A DNA stretch of 64,000 nt from Salsuginibacillus halophilus (GTDB lineage Bacteria; Bacillota; Bacilli; Bacillales; Marinococcaceae), in the NCBI RefSeq assembly GCF_003014715.1, contig NZ_PYAV01000003.1, positions 62,001 through 126,000 of the forward strand, read 5' to 3'. Every line of letters starts with the position of its first letter. Position 1 is the first letter of the stretch. Of this stretch, positions 15,452-24,086 are shown in pieces. The notes under the pieces were generated by a model. It did no database searches and had not been told where the DNA came from. It saw nothing but the letters and a program-made list of their open reading frames with translations. Both the position numbers and the translations under genes were made by a program.

Positions 15452-18400
15452 GCGAACACGTATTTCAAACGGAGCTGAACAAACGAATCCTCGTCTTAGA
15501 TGGGGCAATGGGTACGATGCTGCAAAACGCAGACCTCTCACCTGAAGACTTCGGCGGTGAAGCATATGACGGGTGTAATGAATATTTAAATGAAGTATCA
15601 CCTCAAGTTGTGTCGAAAATCCATTACGATTATTTGGCAGCGGGTGCAGATATTATTGAAACAAACACATTCGGTGCCACGCCAATTGTTTTAAGTGACT
15701 ACGATTTGCAGCATTTAGCCTATGAACTGAATGTGAAAGCAGCAGAACTGGCTAAAGCAGAAACGGATAAGTTCAGTACGGATAACCATCCACGGTTTGT
15801 TGCCGGTGCGATGGGTCCGACGACGAAATCTTTATCGGTTACCGGCGGTGCCACGTTTGAAGAGCTTGCTGACGGGTATGAAGTGCAGGCGCTCGGCTTG
15901 ATGGATGGCGGGGCAGATATACTTCTCCTTGAGACAAGTCAAGATATGCGTAACGTCAAAGCTGCTTATATTGGGATCGATCGTGCTTTTCGAAAACGTG
16001 GATATGAACTGCCGATGATGATCTCCGGCACAATTGAGCCGATGGGTACAACGTTAGCCGGGCAGACGATTGAATCGTTTTATATCTCCCTTGAACATAT
16101 GAATCCAACAGTTGTCGGTTTAAACTGTGCCACAGGTCCGGAGTTTATGCGGGATCACTTGCGTTCGCTTTCTGATCTTGCTACGTCGTTTGTCCACTGT
16201 TACCCAAACGCAGGCTTGCCGGATGAGGAAGGGCATTATCATGAGTCGCCGGCCTCCCTTGGTAAAAAGCTTGAAACGTTCGCTGAAAACGGCTGGCTCA
16301 ATGTGATTGGAGGCTGCTGCGGCACAACGCCTGAACACGTTGAAGTCATGAAGGATGTAGCGTCACGTTATGCACCTCGTGAACGTTCCGAAGGAGCAGG
16401 CCACACGGTTTCCGGCATCGAGCCGCTCATTTATGAAGAGGACATGGCACCGATCTTTGTCGGGGAGCGTACAAATGTGATTGGCTCGCGTAAGTTTAAA
16501 CGGTTAATCACCGAAGAAAAGTACGAGGAAGCTTCAGAAATCGCCCGTGCGCAAGTGAAAAAAGGAGCGAACGTGATCGATATCTGTCTGGCTGATCCGG
16601 ACCGTGATGAGTACGAGGATATGGAGAAGTTTTTGAGTTATGTTGTTAATAAAGTGAAAGTGCCTCTCATGATTGACTCGACCGATGCAGATGTTTTAAA
16701 GATGGCACTCACGTATTCTCAAGGTAAAGCCATCGTTAACTCGATCAACCTTGAAGATGGTGAAGAACGCTTCGAAGCACTTGCGCCGATTTTACGCGAT
16801 TACGGAGCGGCAGTTGTTGTCGGCACGATTGATGAAGAGGGTATGGCTGTTACTAGGGAGCGGAAGCTTGAAATTGCAAAGCGCTCGTATGATTTACTTG
16901 TTCATAAGTACGGGCTTCAAGGAAGCGACATTATTTTTGATCCGCTCGTCTTTCCTGTCGGCACAGGAGATGAAGCCTATATCGGTTCAGCAGAAGAGAC
17001 AATTGAAGGTATCCGCTTAATTAAAGAAGCACTGCCTGAATGTACGACCATTCTCGGCGTGAGTAACGTCTCTTTCGGTCTTCCGCCGGTCGGACGTGAA
17101 GTGTTAAATGCGGCTTATATGTATTACTGTACAAATGCAGGCTTAGACTATGCGATTGTTAATACTGAGAAGCTTGAGCGTTACGCAAGCATACCGGATG
17201 AAGAAAAAGAGCTCGCGCGCAAGCTGCTGTATGAAACAAGCGAAGCGACGCTTGCTGAATTCACAGCCTTTTACCGTGGTAAAAAGGCAGAGAAAAAAAC
17301 GGTGGAAACCAATCTTCCCCTTGAAGACAGGCTCGGTGAATATGTCGTAGAGGGAACAAAAGAGGGACTGGAAAAAGATATTGAAGAAGCGCTCGCAAGT
17401 TACGATGAGCCGCTTTCAATTATAAATGGGCCGCTCATGAACGGGATGGATCGGGTCGGCCAGCTGTTTAATGACAACGAATTAATCGTGGCTGAAGTGC
17501 TGCAGAGTGCAGAAGTAATGAAAGCAGCCGTGGCTCAATTAGAGCCGCACATGGAAGCAAAAGAGGACGACAGCGGTAAAGGTAAGATCTTACTAGCTAC
17601 AGTGAAAGGTGATGTTCACGATATTGGGAAAAACTTAGTGGATATCATTTTATCCAACAATGGCTTTAAAATTGTGAACTTAGGCATCAAAGTTACTTCA
17701 AACGAGTTAATTGAAGCCATTGACCGTGAACAACCGGATGCGGTTGGTCTTTCCGGTCTGCTCGTGAAATCTGCTCAGCAAATGGTGCTCACAGCCCAGG
17801 ATTTAAAAAACCAAGACATTTCTATTCCGGTACTTGTCGGTGGTGCTGCTTTAACGCGGCGCTTCACAAATGAAAAAATCGCAAAAGAATATGAAGGGCT
17901 CGTACTTTACGCAAAAGATGCGATGAACGGTTTAGAGATTGCCAACCGGCTTGCGGAACCGACAGAACGTGAGAAGCTTATTGAAGAAACGAACGAAAAG
18001 CTAGAAGCCTCAAAAAGTGCCACCCCTGCGCTTGCAGCACCTGCGAAAGATGAAGTTCTGCCGCGTTCAGATATCCGCCAAGACGTTACAGTGCACAAGC
18101 CGCGGGATACAAAGCCACACATTTTAAGAAACTACAGCATCGCTCACATTGAGCCTTACATCAACTTGCAGATGTTGTTAGGTAAGCACCTAGGCTTACA
18201 AGGCAAAGTAAGCCGGCTGTTACATCAAGAAGATGAAAAAGCGCTCAAGTTAAAAGATGAAGTTGATGCGCTGCTTCGCCGTATTAAAGCTGAAGGGATT
18301 ATGCAGGCCCACGGCAAATATCAATTCTTTCCGGCGCAGGCCGACGGCAATGATATTTTAGTGTATGCTGATGCGTCAGGCGAAAAGGTGCTCGAGCGTT

Positions 18401-18897
18401 TCAGTTTTCCGCGCCAGCCTGAGCCGCCGCATTTGTGTCTCGCTGACTTTTTAAGAAGCCGTGAGTCCGGCGAGATGGATTATGTTGGCTTTCTATCTGT
18501 TACAGCCGGCCAAGGCGTCAGGGAATTAGCAGAAAAGGCAAAAGAAGAGGGCGATTATTTATTCAGCCATCTTGTGCAGGCATCAGCATTAGAAATTGCA
18601 GAAGGCTTTGCTGAACACGTCCACCAGATGATGCGTGACGCCTGGGAAATTCCAGATTCGCCTGATATGACGATGGAACAACGATTCTCGGCAAAGTATC
18701 AAGGCATTCGCGTGTCGTTTGGTTATCCGGCGTGCCCAAATTTAGAGGATCAGGAGAAGCTTTTCCGTCTGCTTGAACCAGAAGAGATCGGCGTCCGCTT
18801 AACGGATGAATATATGATGGAACCTGAAGCTTCAGTTTCAGCCATGGTATTTGCCCACCCTGAGGCCCGTTACTTTAACGTTGGAGCCGCTCGTTAA
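15448..18897 (+). CDS. metH: Cobalamin-dependent methionine synthase
   Basis: Transfers the methyl group of methyltetrahydrofolate to homocysteine through methylcobalamin. The 1149-residue protein has all four modules: homocysteine barrel (about 1-310, with zinc GGCCGTTPEH), pterin barrel (about 330-600), B12 domain (about 640-880, D722-V-H724-D-I-G with the cobalt-ligand His), and the SAM-binding reactivation domain (about 900-1149). B. subtilis uses the B12-independent MetE instead. Together with the B12-sensing regulator at 6633, this implies access to cobalamin. Confidence 0.96.
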   Translation: MSEHVFQTELNKRILVLDGAMGTMLQNADLSPEDFGGEAYDGCNEYLNEVSPQVVSKIHYDYLAAGADIIETNTFGATPIVLSDYDLQHLAYELNVKAAELAKAETDKFSTDNHPRFVAGAMGPTTKSLSVTGGATFEELADGYEVQALGLMDGGADILLLETSQDMRNVKAAYIGIDRAFRKRGYELPMMISGTIEPMGTTLAGQTIESFYISLEHMNPTVVGLNCATGPEFMRDHLRSLSDLATSFVHCYPNAGLPDEEGHYHESPASLGKKLETFAENGWLNVIGGCCGTTPEHVEVMKDVASRYAPRERSEGAGHTVSGIEPLIYEEDMAPIFVGERTNVIGSRKFKRLITEEKYEEASEIARAQVKKGANVIDICLADPDRDEYEDMEKFLSYVVNKVKVPLMIDSTDADVLKMALTYSQGKAIVNSINLEDGEERFEALAPILRDYGAAVVVGTIDEEGMAVTRERKLEIAKRSYDLLVHKYGLQGSDIIFDPLVFPVGTGDEAYIGSAEETIEGIRLIKEALPECTTILGVSNVSFGLPPVGREVLNAAYMYYCTNAGLDYAIVNTEKLERYASIPDEEKELARKLLYETSEATLAEFTAFYRGKKAEKKTVETNLPLEDRLGEYVVEGTKEGLEKDIEEALASYDEPLSIINGPLMNGMDRVGQLFNDNELIVAEVLQSAEVMKAAVAQLEPHMEAKEDDSGKGKILLATVKGDVHDIGKNLVDIILSNNGFKIVNLGIKVTSNELIEAIDREQPDAVGLSGLLVKSAQQMVLTAQDLKNQDISIPVLVGGAALTRRFTNEKIAKEYEGLVLYAKDAMNGLEIANRLAEPTEREKLIEETNEKLEASKSATPALAAPAKDEVLPRSDIRQDVTVHKPRDTKPHILRNYSIAHIEPYINLQMLLGKHLGLQGKVSRLLHQEDEKALKLKDEVDALLRRIKAEGIMQAHGKYQFFPAQADGNDILVYADASGEKVLERFSFPRQPEPPHLCLADFLRSRESGEMDYVGFLSVTAGQGVRELAEKAKEEGDYLFSHLVQASALEIAEGFAEHVHQMMRDAWEIPDSPDMTMEQRFSAKYQGIRVSFGYPACPNLEDQEKLFRLLEPEEIGVRLTDEYMMEPEASVSAMVFAHPEARYFNVGAAR

Positions 18898-18947
18898 CAT
18901 CAGTTGCATACAGCTTTAAAAACTTCAGCAAACGAATTTTGAGAAGA

Positions 18948-19211
18948 GGCTGTCTCGTAAGATATGGTTTAAATGATAGGCACAAGAAATTACACGCTTT
19001 CACTAATGGCACAAGTGCGACATCGACTCAATCAGCGCTTACGCTTGGTTTCGCCGTGTCTGCTTTGCCGCCCCGCCGGATGGCGTATCAGCTTACACGT
19101 GAAAAACCTGCTCAATGCGGGGGATTCAGCTGCCCGTTTTCCTGCAGGAGTATCGTATATTTCCTGTGCCTTTTTCTTAAATCGAATGTTTGTAAACCTT
19201 TTGAGACAGCC
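18948..19211. mobile_element. MITE-like element, 264 bp, no transposase
   Basis: Bounded by perfect 9-bp terminal repeats GGCTGTCTC (18948-18956) and GAGACAGCC (19203-19211). Similarity between the arms extends inward: GTAAG versus AAAAG next, then after a 9-nt offset AGGCACAAGAAAT versus AGGCACAGGAAAT. The whole element can fold on itself. No usable frame for a transposase exists, so it would depend on an enzyme encoded elsewhere. I see no clear target duplication. The GGCTGTCTC ends resemble IS ends common in Bacillaceae, from memory. Confidence 0.65.
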
Positions 19212-19265
19212 GCGGGAAAGCGTCCGTTTGAAGTGAAGTTCACGTTTATGGTTCAGCGGCCCACG
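19212..19265 (-). repeat. Reverse-oriented fragment of the composite repeat (copy E)
   Basis: The reverse complement contains CTGAACCATAAACGTGAACT and then ACGGACGCTTTCCCGC, matching the stretch at 4633-4676 in copy B with few changes. Only the left arm of that palindromic module is present, and it stops exactly at the MITE end. The MITE may have inserted into and truncated an older copy. With the MITE it accounts for most of the gene-free interval 18898-19429. Confidence 0.6.
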
Positions 19266-19327
19266 GCGGTTGGAGCAGTAAGTTGTAAGTTAATGTTAAG
19301 TTTCGTACTTTGTCGGCGCCCTGCCTC

Positions 19328-19357
19328 CCTCCCATGAAATGACATGGGAGGTTTTTT
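19328..19357 (+). terminator. Terminator upstream of sleB, probably of the met operon
   Basis: CCTCCCATG (19328-19336) pairs perfectly with CATGGGAGG (19343-19351), followed by T6. It is the only clear terminator after metH, more than 400 bp from its stop because the MITE lies between. Confidence 0.85.
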
Positions 19358-19386
19358 GTATAAATGTAAGCTTTTGCTTCAAACTA
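19357..19386 (+). promoter_or_regulatory. Candidate sigma-G promoter of sleB-ypeB
   Basis: TGTATA (19357-19362), a 17-nt spacer and CAAACTA (19380-19386) resemble the forespore sigma-G consensus TGAATA / CATACTA. sleB-ypeB is forespore-expressed in B. subtilis, which fits. Confidence 0.55.
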
Positions 19387-19429
19387 CAAACAGCTGTAAG
19401 CACGAAAAAGCTGTAAAGGAGGCCCTTGT

Positions 19430-20371
19430 ATGCAACAGATGCTGCAAACAACCGTCCGGTTGATCATCATCTGCAGTGGTGTCATTTGTCTCAGCTTTCC
19501 GGCAGCGACAGTTGATGCTTTTTCCGAGCAGACGATTCAACGAGGGGCAACCGGAGACGACGTTGTGGAACTGCAAGCACGGCTGCAGTATAACGGGTAT
19601 TACGAAGGTACAATTGATGGGGTGTATGGCTGGGGGACGTACTGGGCAGTTCGCAATTTCCAAGAAGCATTTGGACTTGAAGTTGACGGACTGGTTGGAA
19701 ATGAGATGAAAGATCGTTTAGTTGAAGCTACTTCTTATGATGAAGCTTTCGTACAGCGGATGCTTCAAGAAGGTCGCTCATTTACGCATTACGGAGGGAC
19801 GCCGCTTGAAAACCAAAAAGGTCCGGCCCCTGATACAGGAAGTGGCGGAACAGGAGAATCCGCGCCGCCTGCAGAAGGTGACCAGTCCCCCCCTGAAGGT
19901 GAGGGAGACGAAGGAGAACCCCCTGACACCGGCGGGAATGAAGCAGCAGACGAAGAAGTGACAGAGGAAGACGGGGAAGCGGACATCCATCAAGCAATGA
20001 ATGTTCCTGATGGATTTTCGGATAATGATATTCAAATGCTTGCTAATGCCGTGCATGGTGAAGCACGCGGTGAGCCGTATACCGGGCAGGTGGCTGTTGC
20101 AGCCGTTATTATCAACCGGATGAACAGCGATGAATTCCCTGATACTGTAAACGGCGTTGTTTTTGAACCGCTGGCGTTTGAGGCGGTTATGGATGGTCAA
20201 ATCTGGCTTGAGCCGAATGAAGAATCACGCCAGGCTGTTCTTGACGCGATTAACGGCCAAGACCCAACCGGTGGAGCACTTTACTTTTTTAACCCTGAAA
20301 CAGCGGAGTCCGACTGGATCTGGTCGCGTCCGCAAATTAAACAAATCGGCAAGCACATTTTTGCTGAATAA
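19430..20371 (+). CDS. sleB: Spore cortex-lytic enzyme SleB
   Basis: Lytic transglycosylase that breaks down cortex peptidoglycan at germination. The 313-residue protein has a signal peptide (about 1-30), a peptidoglycan-binding repeat (about 35-95: RGATGDDVVELQARLQYNGYY) and a C-terminal SleB hydrolase domain (about 195-313) opening LANAVHGEARGEPYTGQVAV, which includes the catalytic Glu. The linker (about 125-190) is unusually long and rich in Gly, Pro, Glu and Asp. AAAGGAGG precedes the ATG. ypeB follows 14 nt later, the standard pairing. Confidence 0.94.
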   Translation: MQQMLQTTVRLIIICSGVICLSFPAATVDAFSEQTIQRGATGDDVVELQARLQYNGYYEGTIDGVYGWGTYWAVRNFQEAFGLEVDGLVGNEMKDRLVEATSYDEAFVQRMLQEGRSFTHYGGTPLENQKGPAPDTGSGGTGESAPPAEGDQSPPEGEGDEGEPPDTGGNEAADEEVTEEDGEADIHQAMNVPDGFSDNDIQMLANAVHGEARGEPYTGQVAVAAVIINRMNSDEFPDTVNGVVFEPLAFEAVMDGQIWLEPNEESRQAVLDAINGQDPTGGALYFFNPETAESDWIWSRPQIKQIGKHIFAE

Positions 20372-20385
20372 CGGAGGTGGGATTT

Positions 20386-21750
20386 GTGGGAAAGAACGCA
20401 GCCATCGGCGTGCTTGCTGTACTGCTTGCATTTGCAGGCGTATGGCTGTACCAAACGCATGAAGCGAAAGAAAGTTTTGCCCTGCAGCAAGAAAACAGTT
20501 ATCAAAGAGCCTTTCATGATTTTGTGTACCATATTGATCAATTAGAAGGTGAGCTTGGGGCGGCCCTTGCGAAAAACGGCGCAGAATCACGCTCTGGTTC
20601 TTTAGCAGAAGTGTGGCGTCTATCTCAACAGGCACATGCAGAAGTGGGCCAGCTTCCTAAAGGGGCACTCCCACTTCAAGAAACAGACCGGTTTTTAAAT
20701 GAACTTGGATCTTTCAGTTATGAAAGCGCCATTCAAAGCCGCGAAGATGGGCCAATGGAATCGGAAGAGGAACAAGCACTTGAAAACTTTTATGCACAAG
20801 CAGGAGAATTAAAAGAAGGTATGCGGCACCTGCAAGCTGAAGCGATGCAGCAGGAAATTAGCTGGGTGGATGTTGAAGCGCAGGCTGTAAACGGGGGACC
20901 GGAGGCAGAAAGTCCGCTTATGGTTAACTTCGAACGGGTTAATCACGACGTGAAAGGTTTTTCAGAAAATGAAGGCGCAGCTTCTGGTCCGTTTGGAAGT
21001 AATGAAGAAGATGCACTTGCTGATGTGTTAGATGGAAAAGAAGAGATATCTCAAAATGAAGCAAAACAAAAAGCTTTAAATTTTCTCGATATCAATGACC
21101 GTGCTGAAGTAACCATCGAATCACTCGGCGATGGCGCAGCTTATCCTGGTTATCAACTTGAAATCCAAGATCCGGAAAGTTCAAGTGTTTACATGATGGA
21201 TGTCACAAAGCAAGGCGGTCTGCCGCTTTGGTTTATGCGTGAAAAAGCATCTGGTGCACACGAGGAAACGATAAGTCTTTACGAGGCTTCAGAAAAAGCA
21301 GCAGCGTTTATAGATGAACGCGTTGAAAAAGAGATAGCACTTGTGGATAGTAAACAGTACAACCATACAGGAGCGTTTCAATTTGTCCCTGTGATCGACG
21401 GGGTGCGTATGTATCCGTTTGATCTACTTGTAGAAGTGTCGCTTGCAGACGGTAAAGTGAATGGATACCAAGCCATCGAGTTTTTAGCCCATGAAGATGC
21501 GTCTTTTGAAACTGAACCTGAAATTTCAGAGGAAGAAGCAGCTGAAGGCATGCATAAAGATATTGATGTTCAAGAAAGCCATATTGCTGTTGTAGAAGAC
21601 AAGCAGGACGAGCTCGTGTTAACGTACGAATTTATTGGAACTAAAGGAGATGACAGCTTCCGTATATTTATGAACGCTGAAACCGGGGCTGAAGAGCGCG
21701 TCGATAAGCTCCCTGAAGCCGAGCCAGTTTACGGTGCTTCAGCAAATTAA
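20386..21750 (+). CDS. ypeB: Germination protein YpeB
   Basis: Partner of SleB: in Bacillus spores each protein needs the other for stable localisation, and YpeB is cleaved during germination. The 454-residue protein has an N-terminal membrane anchor (about 5-22), a variable helical N-domain (to about 210) and three PepSY-like repeats in the C-terminal half, for example around SQNEAKQKALNFL and SLYEASEKAAAFI. The GTG at 20386 has GGAGGTGG 5 nt upstream; an earlier GTG at 20377 lies inside that site. A terminator follows. Confidence 0.93.
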   Translation: MGKNAAIGVLAVLLAFAGVWLYQTHEAKESFALQQENSYQRAFHDFVYHIDQLEGELGAALAKNGAESRSGSLAEVWRLSQQAHAEVGQLPKGALPLQETDRFLNELGSFSYESAIQSREDGPMESEEEQALENFYAQAGELKEGMRHLQAEAMQQEISWVDVEAQAVNGGPEAESPLMVNFERVNHDVKGFSENEGAASGPFGSNEEDALADVLDGKEEISQNEAKQKALNFLDINDRAEVTIESLGDGAAYPGYQLEIQDPESSSVYMMDVTKQGGLPLWFMREKASGAHEETISLYEASEKAAAFIDERVEKEIALVDSKQYNHTGAFQFVPVIDGVRMYPFDLLVEVSLADGKVNGYQAIEFLAHEDASFETEPEISEEEAAEGMHKDIDVQESHIAVVEDKQDELVLTYEFIGTKGDDSFRIFMNAETGAEERVDKLPEAEPVYGASAN

Positions 21751-21754
21751 ATGA

Positions 21755-21790
21755 CAAAAAAGAAGAGGCAAAAGGCTTCTTCTTTTTTGT
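21755..21790 (+). terminator. sleB-ypeB terminator
   Basis: CAAAAAAGAAGA-GGC pairs with GGCTTCTTCTTTTTTG, with one bulge, ending in a T-rich tract. Confidence 0.75.
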
Positions 21791-21823
21791 TTAACATGTG
21801 ATAATTGTATTGTGGAAGTTTAA

Positions 21824-21845
21824 GCTCGCGACTTGAGTCGTGAGC
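21824..21845. repeat. Inverted repeat upstream of the PilZ gene
   Basis: GCTCGCGAC (21824-21832), loop TTGA, GTCGTGAGC (21837-21845): a 9-bp stem with one G:T pair and no T-tract. It lies about 80 nt before the start at 21923 and could be an operator or leader hairpin. Confidence 0.4.
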
Positions 21846-21922
21846 GCACAAGTTAAAAAATAACAAGCATTGAAATAACGCATAGGAAACGGTGAATTGT
21901 CATAGTTAAAGGGGAGAGTTAA

Positions 21923-22636
21923 ATGATTGAGATTGGGGATACGCTGTATTTAGAAATGGAAGTTGGAGAAGCTTTAAAAACCTGGAATGTGAAAACAGGA
22001 GAAAAGCTAGCGTCATCATATGTTCGTTTTTATGCCCGTTTGGTGGATCATACAGATGAGCATTTTGTCATCGAACAACCGACCCGTGAAGATACAAAAG
22101 AAACCGGCTATTTCTTTGAAGGGACAGGGGTAAGAGCGTGGTTTATCGGAAAAGACCAAGCTGTGTACACTTTTGATACTGAAATTCAAGGGAAGGCAAA
22201 TACGAGTGTCCAAGCACTGCTTTTACATGATCCAGGACGCAAAAAATATGCACGTATACAGCGCCGCAATTATGTCCGGGTGTTTACTGAAGTCAATGCA
22301 GCACTGCATCCACTTGCTCAAGAGGCAGAGCCATTCGCGACAAAAACCATTGATTTAAGCGGCGGAGGCGCCGCGCTTTACATTCCACCTAAGCAGCCGG
22401 TTGCAACAGAGGGGGAGATGATCCTCTGGCTTGTTATTCATATGGAAAACGGTCAGGTCGAATACATTCGAGCTGTAGCCCGGATTGTACGGGTTACCCC
22501 TCTTGGTGAAGGGCGGGAGGACCGAAAGCTGTCAGTCAAATTTATCGATATCAGTTCTAAGAAACAAGAACGGGTCATCGAATATTGTTTAGAAAAACAG
22601 ATGGCTTCTAAACGTGTAAAATCCGGCCGGCGCTAA
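21923..22636 (+). CDS. dgrA: PilZ-domain c-di-GMP receptor, YpfA/DgrA-like
   Basis: A 237-residue YcgR-type protein. The N-terminal YcgR domain (about 1-105) is followed by a PilZ domain (about 108-225). Both c-di-GMP-binding motifs are visible: an R-x-x-x-R run in RIQRRNYVRV, and D-x-S-x-x-G in TIDLSGGG. In B. subtilis this protein (DgrA/YpfA) slows flagellar motility when c-di-GMP is high. The location between ypeB and cmk matches B. subtilis ypfA. GGGGAGAG lies before the ATG. Confidence 0.9.
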   Translation: MIEIGDTLYLEMEVGEALKTWNVKTGEKLASSYVRFYARLVDHTDEHFVIEQPTREDTKETGYFFEGTGVRAWFIGKDQAVYTFDTEIQGKANTSVQALLLHDPGRKKYARIQRRNYVRVFTEVNAALHPLAQEAEPFATKTIDLSGGGAALYIPPKQPVATEGEMILWLVIHMENGQVEYIRAVARIVRVTPLGEGREDRKLSVKFIDISSKKQERVIEYCLEKQMASKRVKSGRR

Positions 22637-22721
22637 TACCGCCTCGTTTGTTTTTCGGAGCTTGCTGTGATAATCTGAATTTATAGTATGCTACATAGGT
22701 TAAAAAGCAAGAGGTGGATGC

Positions 22722-23399
22722 ATGGACAAAGTAAATATTGCAATCGATGGTCCAGCAGGGGCCGGAAAAAGTACAGTCGCAAGGCAGCTTGCCGGTAGGC
22801 TATCCTACCTTTATGTGGATACAGGGGCAATGTACCGGGCTTTAACATGGAAAGCCCTGCAGGAAGACCTTCCGCTACACGATGAAGAGCAGTTAACTCA
22901 GCTGCTTGAACGTATCAAGCTTGAACTTGGTGGAAATGAAGAAGCACCCCGCGTTTATGTTAATGACGCGGAAGTGACAGAAGGTGTGCGTACTCCAGAA
23001 GTGACAGCAGCCGTTTCAGAAGTTTCTGCTCACGAAGCAGTCCGGCGTATGATGGCAGAAAAGCAGCGGATGCTTGCTGCCAACCGGCGAGCGGTTCTCG
23101 ACGGGCGCGATATTGGATCGCACGTTCTGCCGGATGCAGAATTGAAAGTTTTCTTAACGGCTTCTGTTGATGAGCGGGCGAAACGCCGTCACGAAGAAAA
23201 TGTGGAAAAAGGAATTTCTTCAGATTTTGAGGAAATCAAGCAGGCGATCAGCCGGCGGGACGAACAAGATGCCAACAGGACTATCGCGCCGCTTGTGAAA
23301 GCTCGCGATGCATATGAAATTGATACAACAAATCAACAGGTTGAAGACGTTGTTGCTGAAATTGAGTCACTTCTCCGCCAGTTAGGGGAGACCCCCTGA
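22722..23399 (+). CDS. cmk: Cytidylate kinase
   Basis: Phosphorylates CMP and dCMP with ATP. The P-loop GPAGAGKST lies at residues 10-18. VDTGAMYRALTWKA and the LDGRDIGSHVLPDA run are the usual CMP-site and lid-side motifs. At 225 residues it is full length. AAGAGGTGG precedes the start. Its stop overlaps the plsC start by one base (TGATG), so the two are co-translated, as in other Bacillaceae. Confidence 0.95.
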   Translation: MDKVNIAIDGPAGAGKSTVARQLAGRLSYLYVDTGAMYRALTWKALQEDLPLHDEEQLTQLLERIKLELGGNEEAPRVYVNDAEVTEGVRTPEVTAAVSEVSAHEAVRRMMAEKQRMLAANRRAVLDGRDIGSHVLPDAELKVFLTASVDERAKRRHEENVEKGISSDFEEIKQAISRRDEQDANRTIAPLVKARDAYEIDTTNQQVEDVVAEIESLLRQLGETP

Positions 23400-24004
23400 T
23401 GAATATATATAAATTTGGTCAATTTGTTTGCAGGGTGTTTTTCAAAACGTTTTTCCGGGTAACTGTTGTTAGTAAGCACAACGTGCCGGAGAGCGGTCCG
23501 GTGCTGCTTTGTTCAAATCACATCAGCAACCTTGACCCGCCGCTTGTTGGTGCTTTTCTTCCGAGGCATATGGCGTTTCTTGCAAAAGGTGAACTTTTTT
23601 CTTTCAAGCCGTTTGGTGTGCTGCTTCACGCCCTCGGTGCTGTACCCATTAAACGTGGCGGCGGAGACCGCCAGGCGCTGAAGGCAGGCTTAGGGGTTTT
23701 GAAAGAAAACCAAGGACTTGTCATGTTTCCGGAAGGTACACGCAGTAAAACCGGAGAGCTCGGCGAAGGTTTGGCCGGAGCCGGTTTTTTCGCGACACGC
23801 AGCGATGCTACGGTTGTTCCTTGTGCCGTTGTCGGCAAATATCGGCCGTTTGCAAAAATTAAAGTCATTTACGGCCGGCCGATTCCAATGGATGACCTTC
23901 GCGAAGGCAAAAGTTCTTCAAGCGAAGCGACAGAGCGAATTATGGCCCACATTGCACATGTGAAAGCAAACGGAGACACACCGTACATTGAAGAGCGTGA
24001 ATAA
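23399..24004 (+). CDS. plsC: 1-acyl-sn-glycerol-3-phosphate acyltransferase
   Basis: Membrane-associated acyltransferase that makes phosphatidic acid. The catalytic H-x4-D is in CSNHISNLDPP (about residue 39-47), and FPEGTRS (about 108-114) binds the phosphate of the acceptor. The 201-residue length fits small Firmicute PlsC proteins. It overlaps cmk and is followed by a perfect hairpin before the S1 gene. Confidence 0.93.
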   Translation: MNIYKFGQFVCRVFFKTFFRVTVVSKHNVPESGPVLLCSNHISNLDPPLVGAFLPRHMAFLAKGELFSFKPFGVLLHALGAVPIKRGGGDRQALKAGLGVLKENQGLVMFPEGTRSKTGELGEGLAGAGFFATRSDATVVPCAVVGKYRPFAKIKVIYGRPIPMDDLREGKSSSSEATERIMAHIAHVKANGDTPYIEERE

Positions 24005-24030
24005 TTCTAATTCTCACCGAATTAGAATTA
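24002..24030 (+). promoter_or_regulatory. Perfect AT-rich hairpin between plsC and rpsA
   Basis: TAATTCTAATTC (24002-24013) and GAATTAGAATTA (24019-24030) form a 12-bp stem with loop TCACC. The left arm overlaps the plsC stop. No T-tract follows, so it may be a weak terminator, an RNA processing site or part of an S1 leader. Confidence 0.5.
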
Positions 24031-24086
24031 AATAAATAACAGTTTTGTTCCTTATAGGGCAGTGACGAAGAAGGAGGCAGTTGTCA

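Noticed and set aside
18939-19337. Plus-strand frame of 132 codons after metH
   Set aside because: It runs straight through the MITE-like element and the repeat fragment, has no ribosome site, and its translation is rich in Cys, Phe and Arg, unlike the neighbouring genes.
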